A DNA stretch of 64,000 bases. Source: Giardia muris (taxonomy: Eukaryota > Fornicata > Diplomonadida > Hexamitidae). The stretch is taken from positions 1,674,001-1,738,000 of the forward strand of contig CM016926.1 of assembly GCA_006247105.1 (NCBI GenBank), written 5' to 3'. This document shows, in pieces, positions 27,294-36,065 of the stretch. The notes under the pieces are model-generated. The model worked only from the letters and a program-made list of their open reading frames with translations. It was not told the DNA's origin and searched no databases. Made by a program: the position numbers and the translations under genes. How positions within the stretch are numbered: position 1 is the stretch's first letter; each line of letters begins with the position of its first letter.

Positions 27294-27301
27294 TCTTTAG
27301 A
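27294..27301. promoter_or_regulatory. shared divergent initiator (8 bp)
   Basis: TCTTTAGA is all that lies between the minus-strand HRD1-like ATG (27293) and the plus-strand HhH-protein ATG (27302). Confidence 0.5.
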
Positions 27302-27916
27302 ATGAGACTCTCCGAGGTCTTTGCAGAGGCGGACGGCTTTTCCATGCGCACCCACGCCCCGGACGTGGCCTGGCTCATGGCCCGGCAAGTCCTGGTCTCC
27401 GACTTCGCTGAGTTCATGCGGGAGTATATCTATGTGGTCGTTGCCAGCGGCTTTCGAGGGGCTGTTGCGGCCACGCTGACCGACCGGCTTCATGCTTGCC
27501 TAGATTTTGAGGCCGGAGTCATCAAGGAGAGCATGGAAAGCATCTTCAAGAACAAGGCCAAAACCCTTGCAATAACGAAGACCTTTTACTCACTTAAGGA
27601 TAATTACGAGGACGCGAGCAAGGAATGGAGGGTCCCGGCAGACTTGCAAGCCCTCCCCTTCATTGGGCCGACGACTTGCTGGCACTTAGCGAGGAACATC
27701 GGATTGCAGTCGAGTGTGAAGCCGGACTTGCATATGAAGCGCCTTTTCAATAGGCTGTTCAAGCGTTCCGACGCCTCTTTCATCCAAGAGAGGATCGTAG
27801 AGCTTGCCAAAGCCCTAGGACAACCCCCCGGGGTGGTAGACTTCAAGCTCTGGGTCTACCTTTCGCATGAGGGGAAAGTCAAGGATTGTTGTAACGGTGG
27901 CCAACGACTTCGTTGA
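27302..27916 (+). CDS. helix-hairpin-helix DNA glycosylase-like protein
   Basis: 204 residues, all-helical. The central segment LPFIGPTTCWHLARNIG (118-134) fits the HhH hairpin of the HhH-GPD superfamily (LPGVGxKTA), and VKPDLHMKRL (139-148) places an Asp (D142) where the catalytic Asp of AlkA/MutY/EndoIII lies. The hairpin Lys used by bifunctional lyases is replaced by Thr, so a monofunctional glycosylase is possible. There is no iron-sulfur cluster cysteine set. The subfamily and damaged base are unknown. The TRIP4-type zinc finger gene follows on the same strand within 20 bp. Confidence 0.55.
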   Translation: MRLSEVFAEADGFSMRTHAPDVAWLMARQVLVSDFAEFMREYIYVVVASGFRGAVAATLTDRLHACLDFEAGVIKESMESIFKNKAKTLAITKTFYSLKDNYEDASKEWRVPADLQALPFIGPTTCWHLARNIGLQSSVKPDLHMKRLFNRLFKRSDASFIQERIVELAKALGQPPGVVDFKLWVYLSHEGKVKDCCNGGQRLR

Positions 27917-27934
27917 AACTTGGACAACAATTCA

Positions 27935-28354
27935 ATGACAGAACCCCAGAGATTGTACTGTACATGCCATGGGACAGAACATCCCTTGGTGGAGGTGAAG
28001 GGTGGCGCACTCTGTTGTGAGAACTGTGGGAACATCGTCTGTGAGGCACAAGGGGCTGGCCCTTGTATTTTCTGCGGCAATCTCTTCGTCAATGAGAAGG
28101 GGTCGGTTCAGGACGTTCTACTTGTCTCAGAGAAGGCCTCACCTGAGGCGAAAGAGATAGCCAGACGCCTAGATCTACATCTTCAACTGAGATCAAAGAC
28201 GATGACGACGATGGCATTGAACGATACCGATCTCGTTGCAGCAGAACAGTTCCGGCAAACGATCTTTAAGCGGGTCGAGGAGGCCGCGGAGCTCGACCCA
28301 GAGCAGGCGATCATTGACGATCAGGAGGGGTTACTCGGTTTCATGGGGGATTAA
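27935..28354 (+). CDS. ASC-1 (TRIP4)-type C2HC5 zinc finger protein
   Basis: 139 residues. The N-terminus carries CTCHGTEHPL...ENCGNIVC...GPCIFCG (C9, C11, H16, C28, C31, C36, C44, C47), the C2HC5 finger of activating signal cointegrator 1. In other eukaryotes this finger binds the ASCC3 helicase of the ribosome-quality-control trigger complex. The rest of ASC-1, including the ASCH RNA-binding domain, is missing. The C-terminal 60 residues are helical and acidic. The ATG at 27935 is chosen; the frame is open a few codons earlier but only from TTG. A partial ASC-1 is the best reading. Confidence 0.72.
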   Translation: MTEPQRLYCTCHGTEHPLVEVKGGALCCENCGNIVCEAQGAGPCIFCGNLFVNEKGSVQDVLLVSEKASPEAKEIARRLDLHLQLRSKTMTTMALNDTDLVAAEQFRQTIFKRVEEAAELDPEQAIIDDQEGLLGFMGD

Positions 28355-28372
28355 GAGAGAAATCAGTCGTAA

Positions 28373-30841
28373 ATGGGCCTCCCAGGGTTTCAGTCGCTTC
28401 TGACGCGTCTCAGGCTATGCACCCCGTTGACTCCGGAGGTTATCGAGGAGTTGCGTGGGGGAATCATCTACGTCGACTGTATGAACATCCTTCTCTCCGA
28501 AACCCTTATACCGTCAATGTCGCTTGAGGAAGCTATGGGAGTCAGCTTTTCTAAGCTATACGAATGCATCCTTAGGTTCTTCAGGCGGTTTTTAGACCTT
28601 GGGTGTGAGCTTGTATTTGTAAGAGAATTCGTTGACGATGTGTACACTAATCTTGACGATCCACTGTTCCAAACGCGCATTGAACGGAGACTGCGCTCCC
28701 CAGAACGAGTTGAGGGCTGTAGAGTATGTTTACAGAAGACAGGGTCTATCAAAACCTATTACTTGCGTAATGCTGCCTTTGGGTGTCTTTCGACTAGTAT
28801 CAATGCCGCCTTAATACGGATGGCCAGAACACATGACAAGGTACGCTTCGTATGTGCTCCCTGTGGTACAGATGCAGATACCTTCATCATCAAAAGGGTG
28901 TTGGCTCAACCAACCAAGAACTACATAATGTCACACGATAGTGACTTCGCTCTTGTCAAGGGGGTGACGATTGTCCGTTCAGATCAATGGGCAAACCACA
29001 CCTCGACGATAACGGGTCCATTAGATCTTGATGGTTTGGAATACCCTGGAATTCAAATGATTAATAACAGATCCTTGGTCCTGGAGTTGTTTGGGCCCAA
29101 GGGTGACGCCACTCCATTAGTCCTATTATCGGTTCTTGGTGGGAATGATAGGTCCGCACCTTATTTGGAGAGCATCTCCCACATCTATAAGGATTTGATC
29201 TTTCAGAACAAGAGCCCAAAGTATACAAGCTTCTATCATACCTCAGAGCTTCCGAAGCTACAGGTTAGAAGCGGGATCAATGAGAAGACATATCGAAGCA
29301 GTTGCACCAAGACTTTGGAAGCTCGTGATCGTCTTCTAGTCATTCTTTACTTCATCCGTAGCATAAAAGCTGTGAGCGACTTTGAATATCTCACTCTCTT
29401 CCTCACTTTCTTTAAGGATATCATCTCATCGCCCAAGGTTCAAGCACATATCACCACCACCATCAAGGATATCGAACGTTTCCGTACTTGCTTTCTGGGA
29501 ACGCTTGAGGACCTCGGCTATGATGACGCACGGTGCTACGATAACGTCAAATCCCTGATGAAGCTTGAATTACCCTCTGAGGCTCTTGTTCAACACGACC
29601 CTTTGGGACTTTTAAGACGACTCGTCTCTTTTGAGAGTCAGCATAACGTTAGGGCCCGTTTGGTCCTAGACTTCGTCAAAAAGTACAACGATCTTGTCGA
29701 GAACCTATCCTTGACGGCGAATAAGCTTCTAGTACCTGAACCTGGGTATTACGAGGTCGCTCTCCCCTACCCCAACGTTGCGATGGTCGTCCACCCACTT
29801 TTCTGCCTTAAGTGCACGTATATCTTCCAAGAGGACATGCCAAGGACGTTCATCATGGCAGCCCTTAGAGTTGTGCCAGATGCACCTCTCTCGTCGGAAT
29901 ATCCTCACGCCTTTTTATATGAGCTGACGCATGTCAAAGTACCCATCCATTACCCCTCAAATTGTATCAATCAGTGGCCAGGATATCAGGTAACTGGTTA
30001 CCTTTGGTTGGATATGGGTCCTGCATGCGTCAAAAGTTCTGAGGTAGACAGCGAGCTTGGGAAGTTGCTTGACAGATATGGTTTGGTTCTTTATGGACAG
30101 CTTTCAATCCCGCGGACGCTCGTTTCTGGGCCTATATGGTCTCTCACAAGCGAGCCAGCACTTAGACGTGCCATCTTACCGTTCCTCGAGTGTCTTTGCA
30201 CGTATCGCGTGGAAGTTGAAAAGCTTCGGCTCTTTTTAGCCGTCGCGCACAGTAAGGAGCTTGAGGACTTCGTTCTGGTGTGTGCAGACATGATGACGAG
30301 CCTCCAGGTGGTCAGAGACACGCCACCAGCGTTTATCCAAGTCGCGGAGCCCATCCTGGCCATTCTAGCTGCACTGACCTTCTCACTATCCTGTCAACGC
30401 TATCAGGCCACCCTTCGGAAATATCCTATCGGGTGTGCACAAGAAGACCCACTTCTGTTGGAGTCTCTCCCTAAAGCTCTTCTCTGCGGCTGTCTATTAT
30501 CATACCTCGATTACTTGACCGCTTCTCGTAAGGAGGCTGCAACGCCCGCCTCGTTGGACGGGCCTACATTCGATTGCTGCTATTACCTCGGGATCTTGAC
30601 CCATAAGTTCCTCTCGGCGCTTGAGTGCTGTTGTATCCTGCGTTATGTCCCTACCGATCAGTTGACCTCGAAGCTGGGGTCGTTCGAGGCGCTATACCTC
30701 GTCGTATGCCACACCTCGAAGCCATCGGCCTCAGCCTCCGATATAACAGAGCTCCTTAGACTTTACTCGCTTGATCCATCCCAGATAGACGCGACCAGAA
30801 GACTACTCGACCTGGCACTCAATTGTATTGACTGCGGGTGA
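28373..30841 (+). CDS. Asteroid/XPG-like PIN-domain nuclease homologue
   Basis: 822 residues. The N-terminal 290 resemble the XPG/FEN superfamily in the Asteroid subgroup: MGLPGFQSLL at the start, IIYVDCMNIL (the N-region Asp), GTDADTFIIKRVL (the I-region acidic cluster) and IMSHDSDFALVKG (the conserved DSD), followed by VLLSVLGGNDRS. The remaining 500 residues are helical and not recognised. Enough acidic residues remain for metal binding, so nuclease activity cannot be excluded, although the region between is divergent. The 3' end overlaps the convergent kinase-ankyrin gene by 23 bp. Confidence 0.65.
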   Translation: MGLPGFQSLLTRLRLCTPLTPEVIEELRGGIIYVDCMNILLSETLIPSMSLEEAMGVSFSKLYECILRFFRRFLDLGCELVFVREFVDDVYTNLDDPLFQTRIERRLRSPERVEGCRVCLQKTGSIKTYYLRNAAFGCLSTSINAALIRMARTHDKVRFVCAPCGTDADTFIIKRVLAQPTKNYIMSHDSDFALVKGVTIVRSDQWANHTSTITGPLDLDGLEYPGIQMINNRSLVLELFGPKGDATPLVLLSVLGGNDRSAPYLESISHIYKDLIFQNKSPKYTSFYHTSELPKLQVRSGINEKTYRSSCTKTLEARDRLLVILYFIRSIKAVSDFEYLTLFLTFFKDIISSPKVQAHITTTIKDIERFRTCFLGTLEDLGYDDARCYDNVKSLMKLELPSEALVQHDPLGLLRRLVSFESQHNVRARLVLDFVKKYNDLVENLSLTANKLLVPEPGYYEVALPYPNVAMVVHPLFCLKCTYIFQEDMPRTFIMAALRVVPDAPLSSEYPHAFLYELTHVKVPIHYPSNCINQWPGYQVTGYLWLDMGPACVKSSEVDSELGKLLDRYGLVLYGQLSIPRTLVSGPIWSLTSEPALRRAILPFLECLCTYRVEVEKLRLFLAVAHSKELEDFVLVCADMMTSLQVVRDTPPAFIQVAEPILAILAALTFSLSCQRYQATLRKYPIGCAQEDPLLLESLPKALLCGCLLSYLDYLTASRKEAATPASLDGPTFDCCYYLGILTHKFLSALECCCILRYVPTDQLTSKLGSFEALYLVVCHTSKPSASASDITELLRLYSLDPSQIDATRRLLDLALNCIDCG

Positions 30842-32861
30842 AATCTTTAAGGATAGCGACGATGTCGCTACATTCCATCCTTTGGGCCTCCGTCGCCGCG
30901 GCCTCGAGCTCCTTACGAGCGACGTCGATCGCGGTATCTCCCGCGACGTTCGATATCCCCCGCTCCTGGACCAGGAGCTTGACGCAGTCGATCTTGCGGT
31001 TCTTGACGGCATGATAAAGGGCCGTGGAACCCGAGGGCTGCTGCATCATCATCTCGCGCCGACGAAGAATCGCCACGATATCACGATGCCCATTGGCCGC
31101 CGCCCACATAAGCGCAGTCATCCCATCCACGTCCGTCTTCGTCGCCTCTGACATCAGAAGGTCCACGGAGCCGAACGAGCCGTGCTTTGCCGCCTCGATA
31201 AGCGCCGTGTCCCCATGCTCGTTGTGAATCCCTAACTCCGTCAGAAGGAGCTTGACACACTCGACTCTATCGTTGCGCGCGGCAAGCATTAAGGCGGTCA
31301 TCCCTTCGTGAACCTTCCCCACGTCGTACATCTGTGACGCCACCCCCGAGGCATCGCCTTCAGAAGCGCACATCATGAGCGTCGTAAGCTCGCTTGGCGT
31401 CCCCTCGCGAGCAGGTGCGCATGCCGGCAGCCCATGTGCCCGGAGATACTGACACAGTGTGGGAAGGATGCTATAACGCTCCTTCAGGATGGCCATCTTC
31501 AGGAGCTCGTTGCAATTCCCAGCGCTTAGAGCCGGGAGGTTAGCCGTCAAGTCTTCCAGACTTCCCTCCCAGATCGCCGCCTTCAGAGCCTCATACCCTC
31601 CAGATCCACTTGCAGACGGGCCCGTCGTGTATACAAAGGGCTGACTTGGCGGGGCAACAGGCCTGACACGAGTGGAACCCGTCAAAAGGCCTGAGCCGGC
31701 ACGCGTGGTGAGGAGAGTTGGTTTGTTTGGCCTATTCACAAAGCTGGGCGCTTTGAACTGATTCGAGATGTGCGCACTCCCTGCAGAGCCTGAGCGTGCA
31801 GCATACGTGGCGGGCGTCGTGATTGGGGCAAACCCAGTGAGGGGTTGGACGCCTTGAACCCGCTGAGTCATGGTCCCTTGAAGGCGAGAGGTGAGAGTCA
31901 TCGTTCCAGGCTTTGGGTCAAGGCCGGCCATGGTTGTCTCAATCGACTGTGTCTGACTGCCAAGCATATGAAGAGGAAAGAAGCTCAGAGAGTTCTTTGC
32001 CGAGTTGGAGCGGGTTGTCTGCTGACGGCCAGCGGAGGAGGCACGTCTCGCAAGGAAAAGAGACGCAGAAGGTCCACGTTGAGCCTGACGTGGAAGAGCA
32101 TGAGGCTGTGAGAGACGAACGAGTTCCTGGGCAATTGGCCGCCGTTCTTGATTGATATTCAGACAATTGCGAACGACTGTGCATAATTGTTCTGAGTACC
32201 CACGGAGGGCGACGACAGGCATCTCCGGGAACTCCGGATCATACTCGAGCGGCTGGAGGGTACACAGCTCATAGATGACGCTTCCAAGCAGCCAGATGTC
32301 GGCCTTCGACGTTCCGAATTCTTCGCGGAATCCCGGGATCCGAGTGCTGGAATAGGAGCTAGCCCAGTCGCAGTGCATCACGGGACAGAGACAGTAATCA
32401 GTCAGACAGACCCCTTCGTCAGCAAGCATAACATTGCTTGCCTTGAGGTCGAAATGGCAGACAGGCCCGAGTGACTTGAAGGGACTGTGCAGATATGCTA
32501 GCGCAGAGGCAATTTGCCCGAGGATCTCCCAGACCTTCATCTCCGGAACCTGCTCACCATTCGCTCGATGACGTTCAATAAGAGTCTGGAGTGTATCCGG
32601 GTAATATTTGCGCTCAAGAACCAGGTAGCCTGCTGGCTCTATGTGGATCGATGTGAAACGGGTCAAGTGCTCATGCTCGAGCTGTGACAATAGCCGCACA
32701 TCATCGCAAAGCTTGTCCCAGGTCTCCTCGGGGTAATTCGTCAGCGAGATGCTTTTCAGGGCGAGGGGCGTCCCGCTTTCGGGCGCGGCGGTACGGTAGA
32801 CGCAGCCAAGCCATCCAGAACCGATCAATGGCAGGCTCCGGAACGGGTTCCGAGGCTGCAT
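30819..32861 (-). CDS. NEK-type protein kinase with C-terminal ankyrin repeats
   Basis: 680 residues. Unlike its neighbours this kinase keeps its catalytic residues: glycine loop GSGWLG (14-19), K36 in ALKSI, HFDLKASN with D138 and N143 (HRD reads HFD), and D155 in DYC. It could be active. A Ser/Thr-rich linker (about 270-430) leads to about seven ankyrin repeats (about 435-660), with TALMLAA and TALMWAA cores. The ATG at 32861 is chosen because it follows a seven-base A-tract; an in-frame start 33 bp upstream would add 11 residues. The 3' end overlaps the Asteroid-like gene. Confidence 0.85.
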   Translation of the reverse strand: MQPRNPFRSLPLIGSGWLGCVYRTAAPESGTPLALKSISLTNYPEETWDKLCDDVRLLSQLEHEHLTRFTSIHIEPAGYLVLERKYYPDTLQTLIERHRANGEQVPEMKVWEILGQIASALAYLHSPFKSLGPVCHFDLKASNVMLADEGVCLTDYCLCPVMHCDWASSYSSTRIPGFREEFGTSKADIWLLGSVIYELCTLQPLEYDPEFPEMPVVALRGYSEQLCTVVRNCLNINQERRPIAQELVRLSQPHALPRQAQRGPSASLFLARRASSAGRQQTTRSNSAKNSLSFFPLHMLGSQTQSIETTMAGLDPKPGTMTLTSRLQGTMTQRVQGVQPLTGFAPITTPATYAARSGSAGSAHISNQFKAPSFVNRPNKPTLLTTRAGSGLLTGSTRVRPVAPPSQPFVYTTGPSASGSGGYEALKAAIWEGSLEDLTANLPALSAGNCNELLKMAILKERYSILPTLCQYLRAHGLPACAPAREGTPSELTTLMMCASEGDASGVASQMYDVGKVHEGMTALMLAARNDRVECVKLLLTELGIHNEHGDTALIEAAKHGSFGSVDLLMSEATKTDVDGMTALMWAAANGHRDIVAILRRREMMMQQPSGSTALYHAVKNRKIDCVKLLVQERGISNVAGDTAIDVARKELEAAATEAQRMECSDIVAILKDFTRSQYN

Positions 32862-32895
32862 TTTTTTGCCCGGATTTTCCCTCAGAGTGCCCACT

Positions 32896-34365
32896 TTATT
32901 CGAGGTCCGACGGGTCCTGGAGGATGCTTATGTGCTCCCAGTTGTCGTCCTTGTCCATCTTGTGATAGAGCTGGGTGTGGAGGCGGGTACGGGCGGTGAC
33001 AACCGCAGCCGTCTGGATCGTTGGCCCAGGAACATCCTCGACGAAGCTTTCGGGGACCGCTGGAGCGTAGACTGTGACCTCGACCTCCGCCTCCCAGTCG
33101 AGCTCGTCGTAGCAGTCGAGCTCTGCGGCGTATTGCTTTGCGGTCTTTCCTAGGTTATCTGGGATCAGCTTCTCGTCGGGGATTAGCTCCTGCGCGACGG
33201 CGATATGCTTGTGCATGAGGGCGTAGAAGAGGGCTGTGCGCCCAAGGAAGTCACGGAAGCGGTACTCGGACTTGATCAGGAGGCGGACGACGTCGAGGTG
33301 GCCGTTCGAGGCCGCGAGCATCAGGGCAGTGACGTCATGCTTGTCGATGAGCGTGGTCTCGTAAGGCATGAGTAAACATACAAGGTCGACGTACCCCGCT
33401 TCGGCGGCATACGCGAGCGCCGTCTTCTCGTTCGTGTCGCCAAGGCCCGCCTCGAACGGGATGAGGATCTGGACGAGCTCCACGTTGTTCTGGATGGTGG
33501 CGAGGATGAGGGCCGTGCGACCCTGCTTATCGCCCCAGCCCTTGAGCTGCTCCGCGAGGGTCTGGCACATCTCTGGATAGTTGCAGTTGACGGCGAGCAT
33601 GAGGCCTGTGAGACCCTCAGGGGTGCAGACATCATACTCATCGAAGAGTAGTTCGCGTGCGACATCGATATTGTTATCCATGACCGCGACAAGGAAGGCG
33701 GTGTTACCATCGGGGTTGATCATCTTGCGCTCCGCGGGGAGGAGGGCCGGGATCACCTCCGTCCGGTTAGCCTTCGCAGCGATCATGAGCGCAGTATTTC
33801 CTTCCAGGTTCACCATCCCACCCTCCTTCTTCACCAGCTCCTCCACGCAGACGGTAGAGCCGTGGTACGCGCCATACATCAGGGAGGTCCAGCCGTTGTT
33901 GTCCTGGAGCCTCGCCTCACGCGGGATCAGGAGAATGACCAGCTCTGCATACCCACGCTCGGCGGCATACATGAGGGCCGTCTTCTGCGTATGGTCAAGG
34001 AGCCCCGCCTCGAGGTCCACGAGGATGCGAGCGATATCCAAATTACCGTTCTGAACTGCATAGATTAAGGCACTCTTGCCAGACTTGTCGATCTGCCCGG
34101 CCTCCAGGTCCTTCAGGATCACCGCGCAGTCCAGGTGCCCGTTCTCGGCCGCGTAGATCAGGGCCGTCTTCCCCTTATCGTCCACCTCTCCCGCCTCCAT
34201 TGGGGTGAGGAATCGGACGAGCGCGGTGTGGCCATGTCTCGACGCCTCCATGAGGGGCGTACGCATGTGGTGGTCGCGGAAGCCCTCGACGCCGAAGCAG
34301 AGGCGCCGGATCTCCTGGATGTCACCGCGCGTCGCAGCTGCTAAGGCAGGCGATCGATCGGCCAT
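32896..34365 (-). CDS. ankyrin repeat protein (protein 21.1 type)
   Basis: 489 residues. Residues about 5-445 are ankyrin repeats of 31 residues with the cores TALIYAA, SALIYAV, TALMYAA and TSLMYGA, and an EAG turn. That is about 14 units, with no kinase domain. The last 45 residues are acidic and non-repetitive (DELDWEAEVEVTVYAP). This is the Giardia ankyrin-only 'protein 21.1' pattern, and a scaffold role is inferred. The ATG follows a six-base A-tract. The gene lies head-to-tail with the two other ankyrin genes. Confidence 0.88.
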   Translation of the reverse strand: MADRSPALAAATRGDIQEIRRLCFGVEGFRDHHMRTPLMEASRHGHTALVRFLTPMEAGEVDDKGKTALIYAAENGHLDCAVILKDLEAGQIDKSGKSALIYAVQNGNLDIARILVDLEAGLLDHTQKTALMYAAERGYAELVILLIPREARLQDNNGWTSLMYGAYHGSTVCVEELVKKEGGMVNLEGNTALMIAAKANRTEVIPALLPAERKMINPDGNTAFLVAVMDNNIDVARELLFDEYDVCTPEGLTGLMLAVNCNYPEMCQTLAEQLKGWGDKQGRTALILATIQNNVELVQILIPFEAGLGDTNEKTALAYAAEAGYVDLVCLLMPYETTLIDKHDVTALMLAASNGHLDVVRLLIKSEYRFRDFLGRTALFYALMHKHIAVAQELIPDEKLIPDNLGKTAKQYAAELDCYDELDWEAEVEVTVYAPAVPESFVEDVPGPTIQTAAVVTARTRLHTQLYHKMDKDDNWEHISILQDPSDLE

Positions 34366-34371
34366 TTTTTT
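34366..34371 (-). promoter_or_regulatory. A-tract initiator of the ankyrin gene
   Basis: A run of six T on the plus strand (A on the coding strand) directly abuts the ATG of the ankyrin protein at 34365. The same arrangement occurs at 32862-32868 before the kinase-ankyrin gene, and a similar run stands at about 35703-35708 before the third ankyrin gene. Confidence 0.4.
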
Positions 34372-34399
34372 GCTTTCCCGAATTTACCGCTGGCGCCGC

Positions 34400-35698
34400 C
34401 TAGACGTCCGAGACGGCCATGAGCATCTCGCACATCGGAGTGTTCCCCTGGGCACGCGCGTACATCAGGGGCGTCTTCCCGGACTGGTCGGAGATGTCGT
34501 ACTCGGCCTCGGCGAGGAGAGCGACGGCCTGGGCGTTCCCGTTCTCAACTGCGTGAATCAGGGCCGTCTTCAAGGAGACGTCGACGATACGCGTCTCCTT
34601 CTTCGCGAGGATGCGGACGCACTCCGTGTGGGAGTTGATAACGGCGTACATCAAAGCCGTCATCCCACGGCTGTCGATCAGACACGCCTCCTTCTCAATG
34701 AGCAGTTCGACAACCCGAGCGAAGCCCTTCTCCGCCGCATAGGAGAGCGCCGAGCGCTCCATGCGGTCTCCAAGCCCTGCCTCACGAGAGATCAGAAGCT
34801 CAACAGATTGAAGGTGACCCTTCTCGGCTGCAATCATCATCGCCGTCTTCCCGGAGTTATCCGCCTTGCAGGCTTCAAGTGGGGCAAGGAAACGAACGAT
34901 GTCGTAGTTGTTGAGGTCCGAGGCCCACATTAGGGCAGTCCAACCGTAGGTATCCTGGACTTTCGCCTCGGCATCGACCAGGATGCGCGCCACTTTCGTG
35001 TGGTTCTTCTCGCAAGCCCACATCAAGGCGGTCCAGCCGGAAGCGTCTTGGAAGCGCCCTTCACGGTGGACCAATCGCTCGCAACACTCGAGGTGCCCTC
35101 CATCTGCCGCATACATCAGAGCAGTGAAGCCCTTATCGTCCTGGATCCGCGACTCCGCGGAGAGGAGCTCGCTAACGCACTCGAACTGCCCCTTCTCGGC
35201 CGCATACATCAGGGCGGTGCGGCCCTTCGAGTCGATGTATGTTGCCTCGCTGTCCTTAAGAAGAGCAACGGCCTCCTTACAGCCCGCAGACGCGGAGTAC
35301 ATACAGGCCGTGGTCTGGGTCTTGTCCGAGATCGCCATCTCCGTGGGCGCGAGGAGCTTCACGCACTCGGGCGCGTTGTTCATCCCGGCGTACATCAGGG
35401 CCGTCATCCCCTCCGCATCCTGCATCCGGTTCTCAAGGTCGACGAGCGCGGCTACCGCCTCCGCCTTCCCCCGAATAGCGGCGTGCATGAGGGCCGTGCG
35501 CCCTGAGTTGTCGATCTCGCGGTTGAGGAGGTAGGAGAGGAAGTAGATGACCGCCATGTGCCCCCTGCTGGCGGCGAGCATCAGCGGGGTGCGCCCTTGG
35601 GCATCCCGGTCGAGGAAGTTCCGTACGTAGATCCGCTTGATCGTGTCGAGGTCTCCGGTACTCGCAGCGGCGAAGACGTCCTGCACTAGCGAGTCCAT
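34400..35698 (-). CDS. ankyrin repeat protein (protein 21.1 type)
   Basis: 432 residues made almost wholly of about 13 ankyrin repeats of 31 residues (TALMYAA, TALMWAC, TAMMIAA and SALSYAA cores). Each repeat ends in an E-A/S-x-x-x-D-x-x-G turn. No other domain is present. The start at 35698 is supported by the immediate beginning of repeat-like helix (DVFAAASTGDLDTIK); longer frames reach into a region that reads as spacer. It belongs to the same family as the neighbour at 32896, but the residues between core motifs differ widely, so they are not recent duplicates. Confidence 0.88.
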   Translation of the reverse strand: MDSLVQDVFAAASTGDLDTIKRIYVRNFLDRDAQGRTPLMLAASRGHMAVIYFLSYLLNREIDNSGRTALMHAAIRGKAEAVAALVDLENRMQDAEGMTALMYAGMNNAPECVKLLAPTEMAISDKTQTTACMYSASAGCKEAVALLKDSEATYIDSKGRTALMYAAEKGQFECVSELLSAESRIQDDKGFTALMYAADGGHLECCERLVHREGRFQDASGWTALMWACEKNHTKVARILVDAEAKVQDTYGWTALMWASDLNNYDIVRFLAPLEACKADNSGKTAMMIAAEKGHLQSVELLISREAGLGDRMERSALSYAAEKGFARVVELLIEKEACLIDSRGMTALMYAVINSHTECVRILAKKETRIVDVSLKTALIHAVENGNAQAVALLAEAEYDISDQSGKTPLMYARAQGNTPMCEMLMAVSDV

Positions 35699-35798
35699 CG
35701 TGTTTTTTGATTTCTGCTGAATTCCGCTCGTAGAGTGCCTTCCACATCCCCGACCCTCTAAGGCTCCACAGACCGTTCCCCGTAGACCCCTCACGAAA

Positions 35799-36065
35799 AT
35801 GTTCGTGACCCTTTTGGTAGGAACCGTCCTCGACCGCCTTTGGCCTCAGTTGCCTTGTTCCATCCGCTTCCCAGGATGCGAGGAGTGCGGTAGTGAGTGC
35901 ACCAGATGCCAGGGCCAAATGGTCCTGGTCGATGGGAGATGCATGGGAGAGCCATGCCGTGTCCCACATTGCGCCCTTTGCATAGTTGGAGACTATTGTC
36001 GCCGTTGTGAGCCAGGGTTCCATTTGCGATGGGGAAGGCCAGGAGAGTGTGTACGAGATAAATGA
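35799..36065 (+). CDS. small cysteine-rich, VSP-module-like protein
   Basis: 88 residues with 12 cysteines, mostly as CxxC (CEEC, CTRC, CALC, CRRC) and with the C-x(n)-G-x-C spacing of Giardia VSP/HCMp repeats. There is no C-terminal membrane helix. The N-terminus (MFVTLLVGTVLDRLW) could be a weak secretion signal. It would be a soluble secreted or lumenal mini cysteine protein. The ATG follows CACGAAA, and the TGA overlaps the next ATG (ATGA). Confidence 0.6.
   Translation: MFVTLLVGTVLDRLWPQLPCSIRFPGCEECGSECTRCQGQMVLVDGRCMGEPCRVPHCALCIVGDYCRRCEPGFHLRWGRPGECVRDK

Noticed and set aside
34205..35534. Several plus-strand frames over the ankyrin genes (for example 34205-34933 and 34983-35534)
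   Set aside because: They mirror the 93-bp ankyrin period in antisense; the protein repeats are byproducts of the real repeats.
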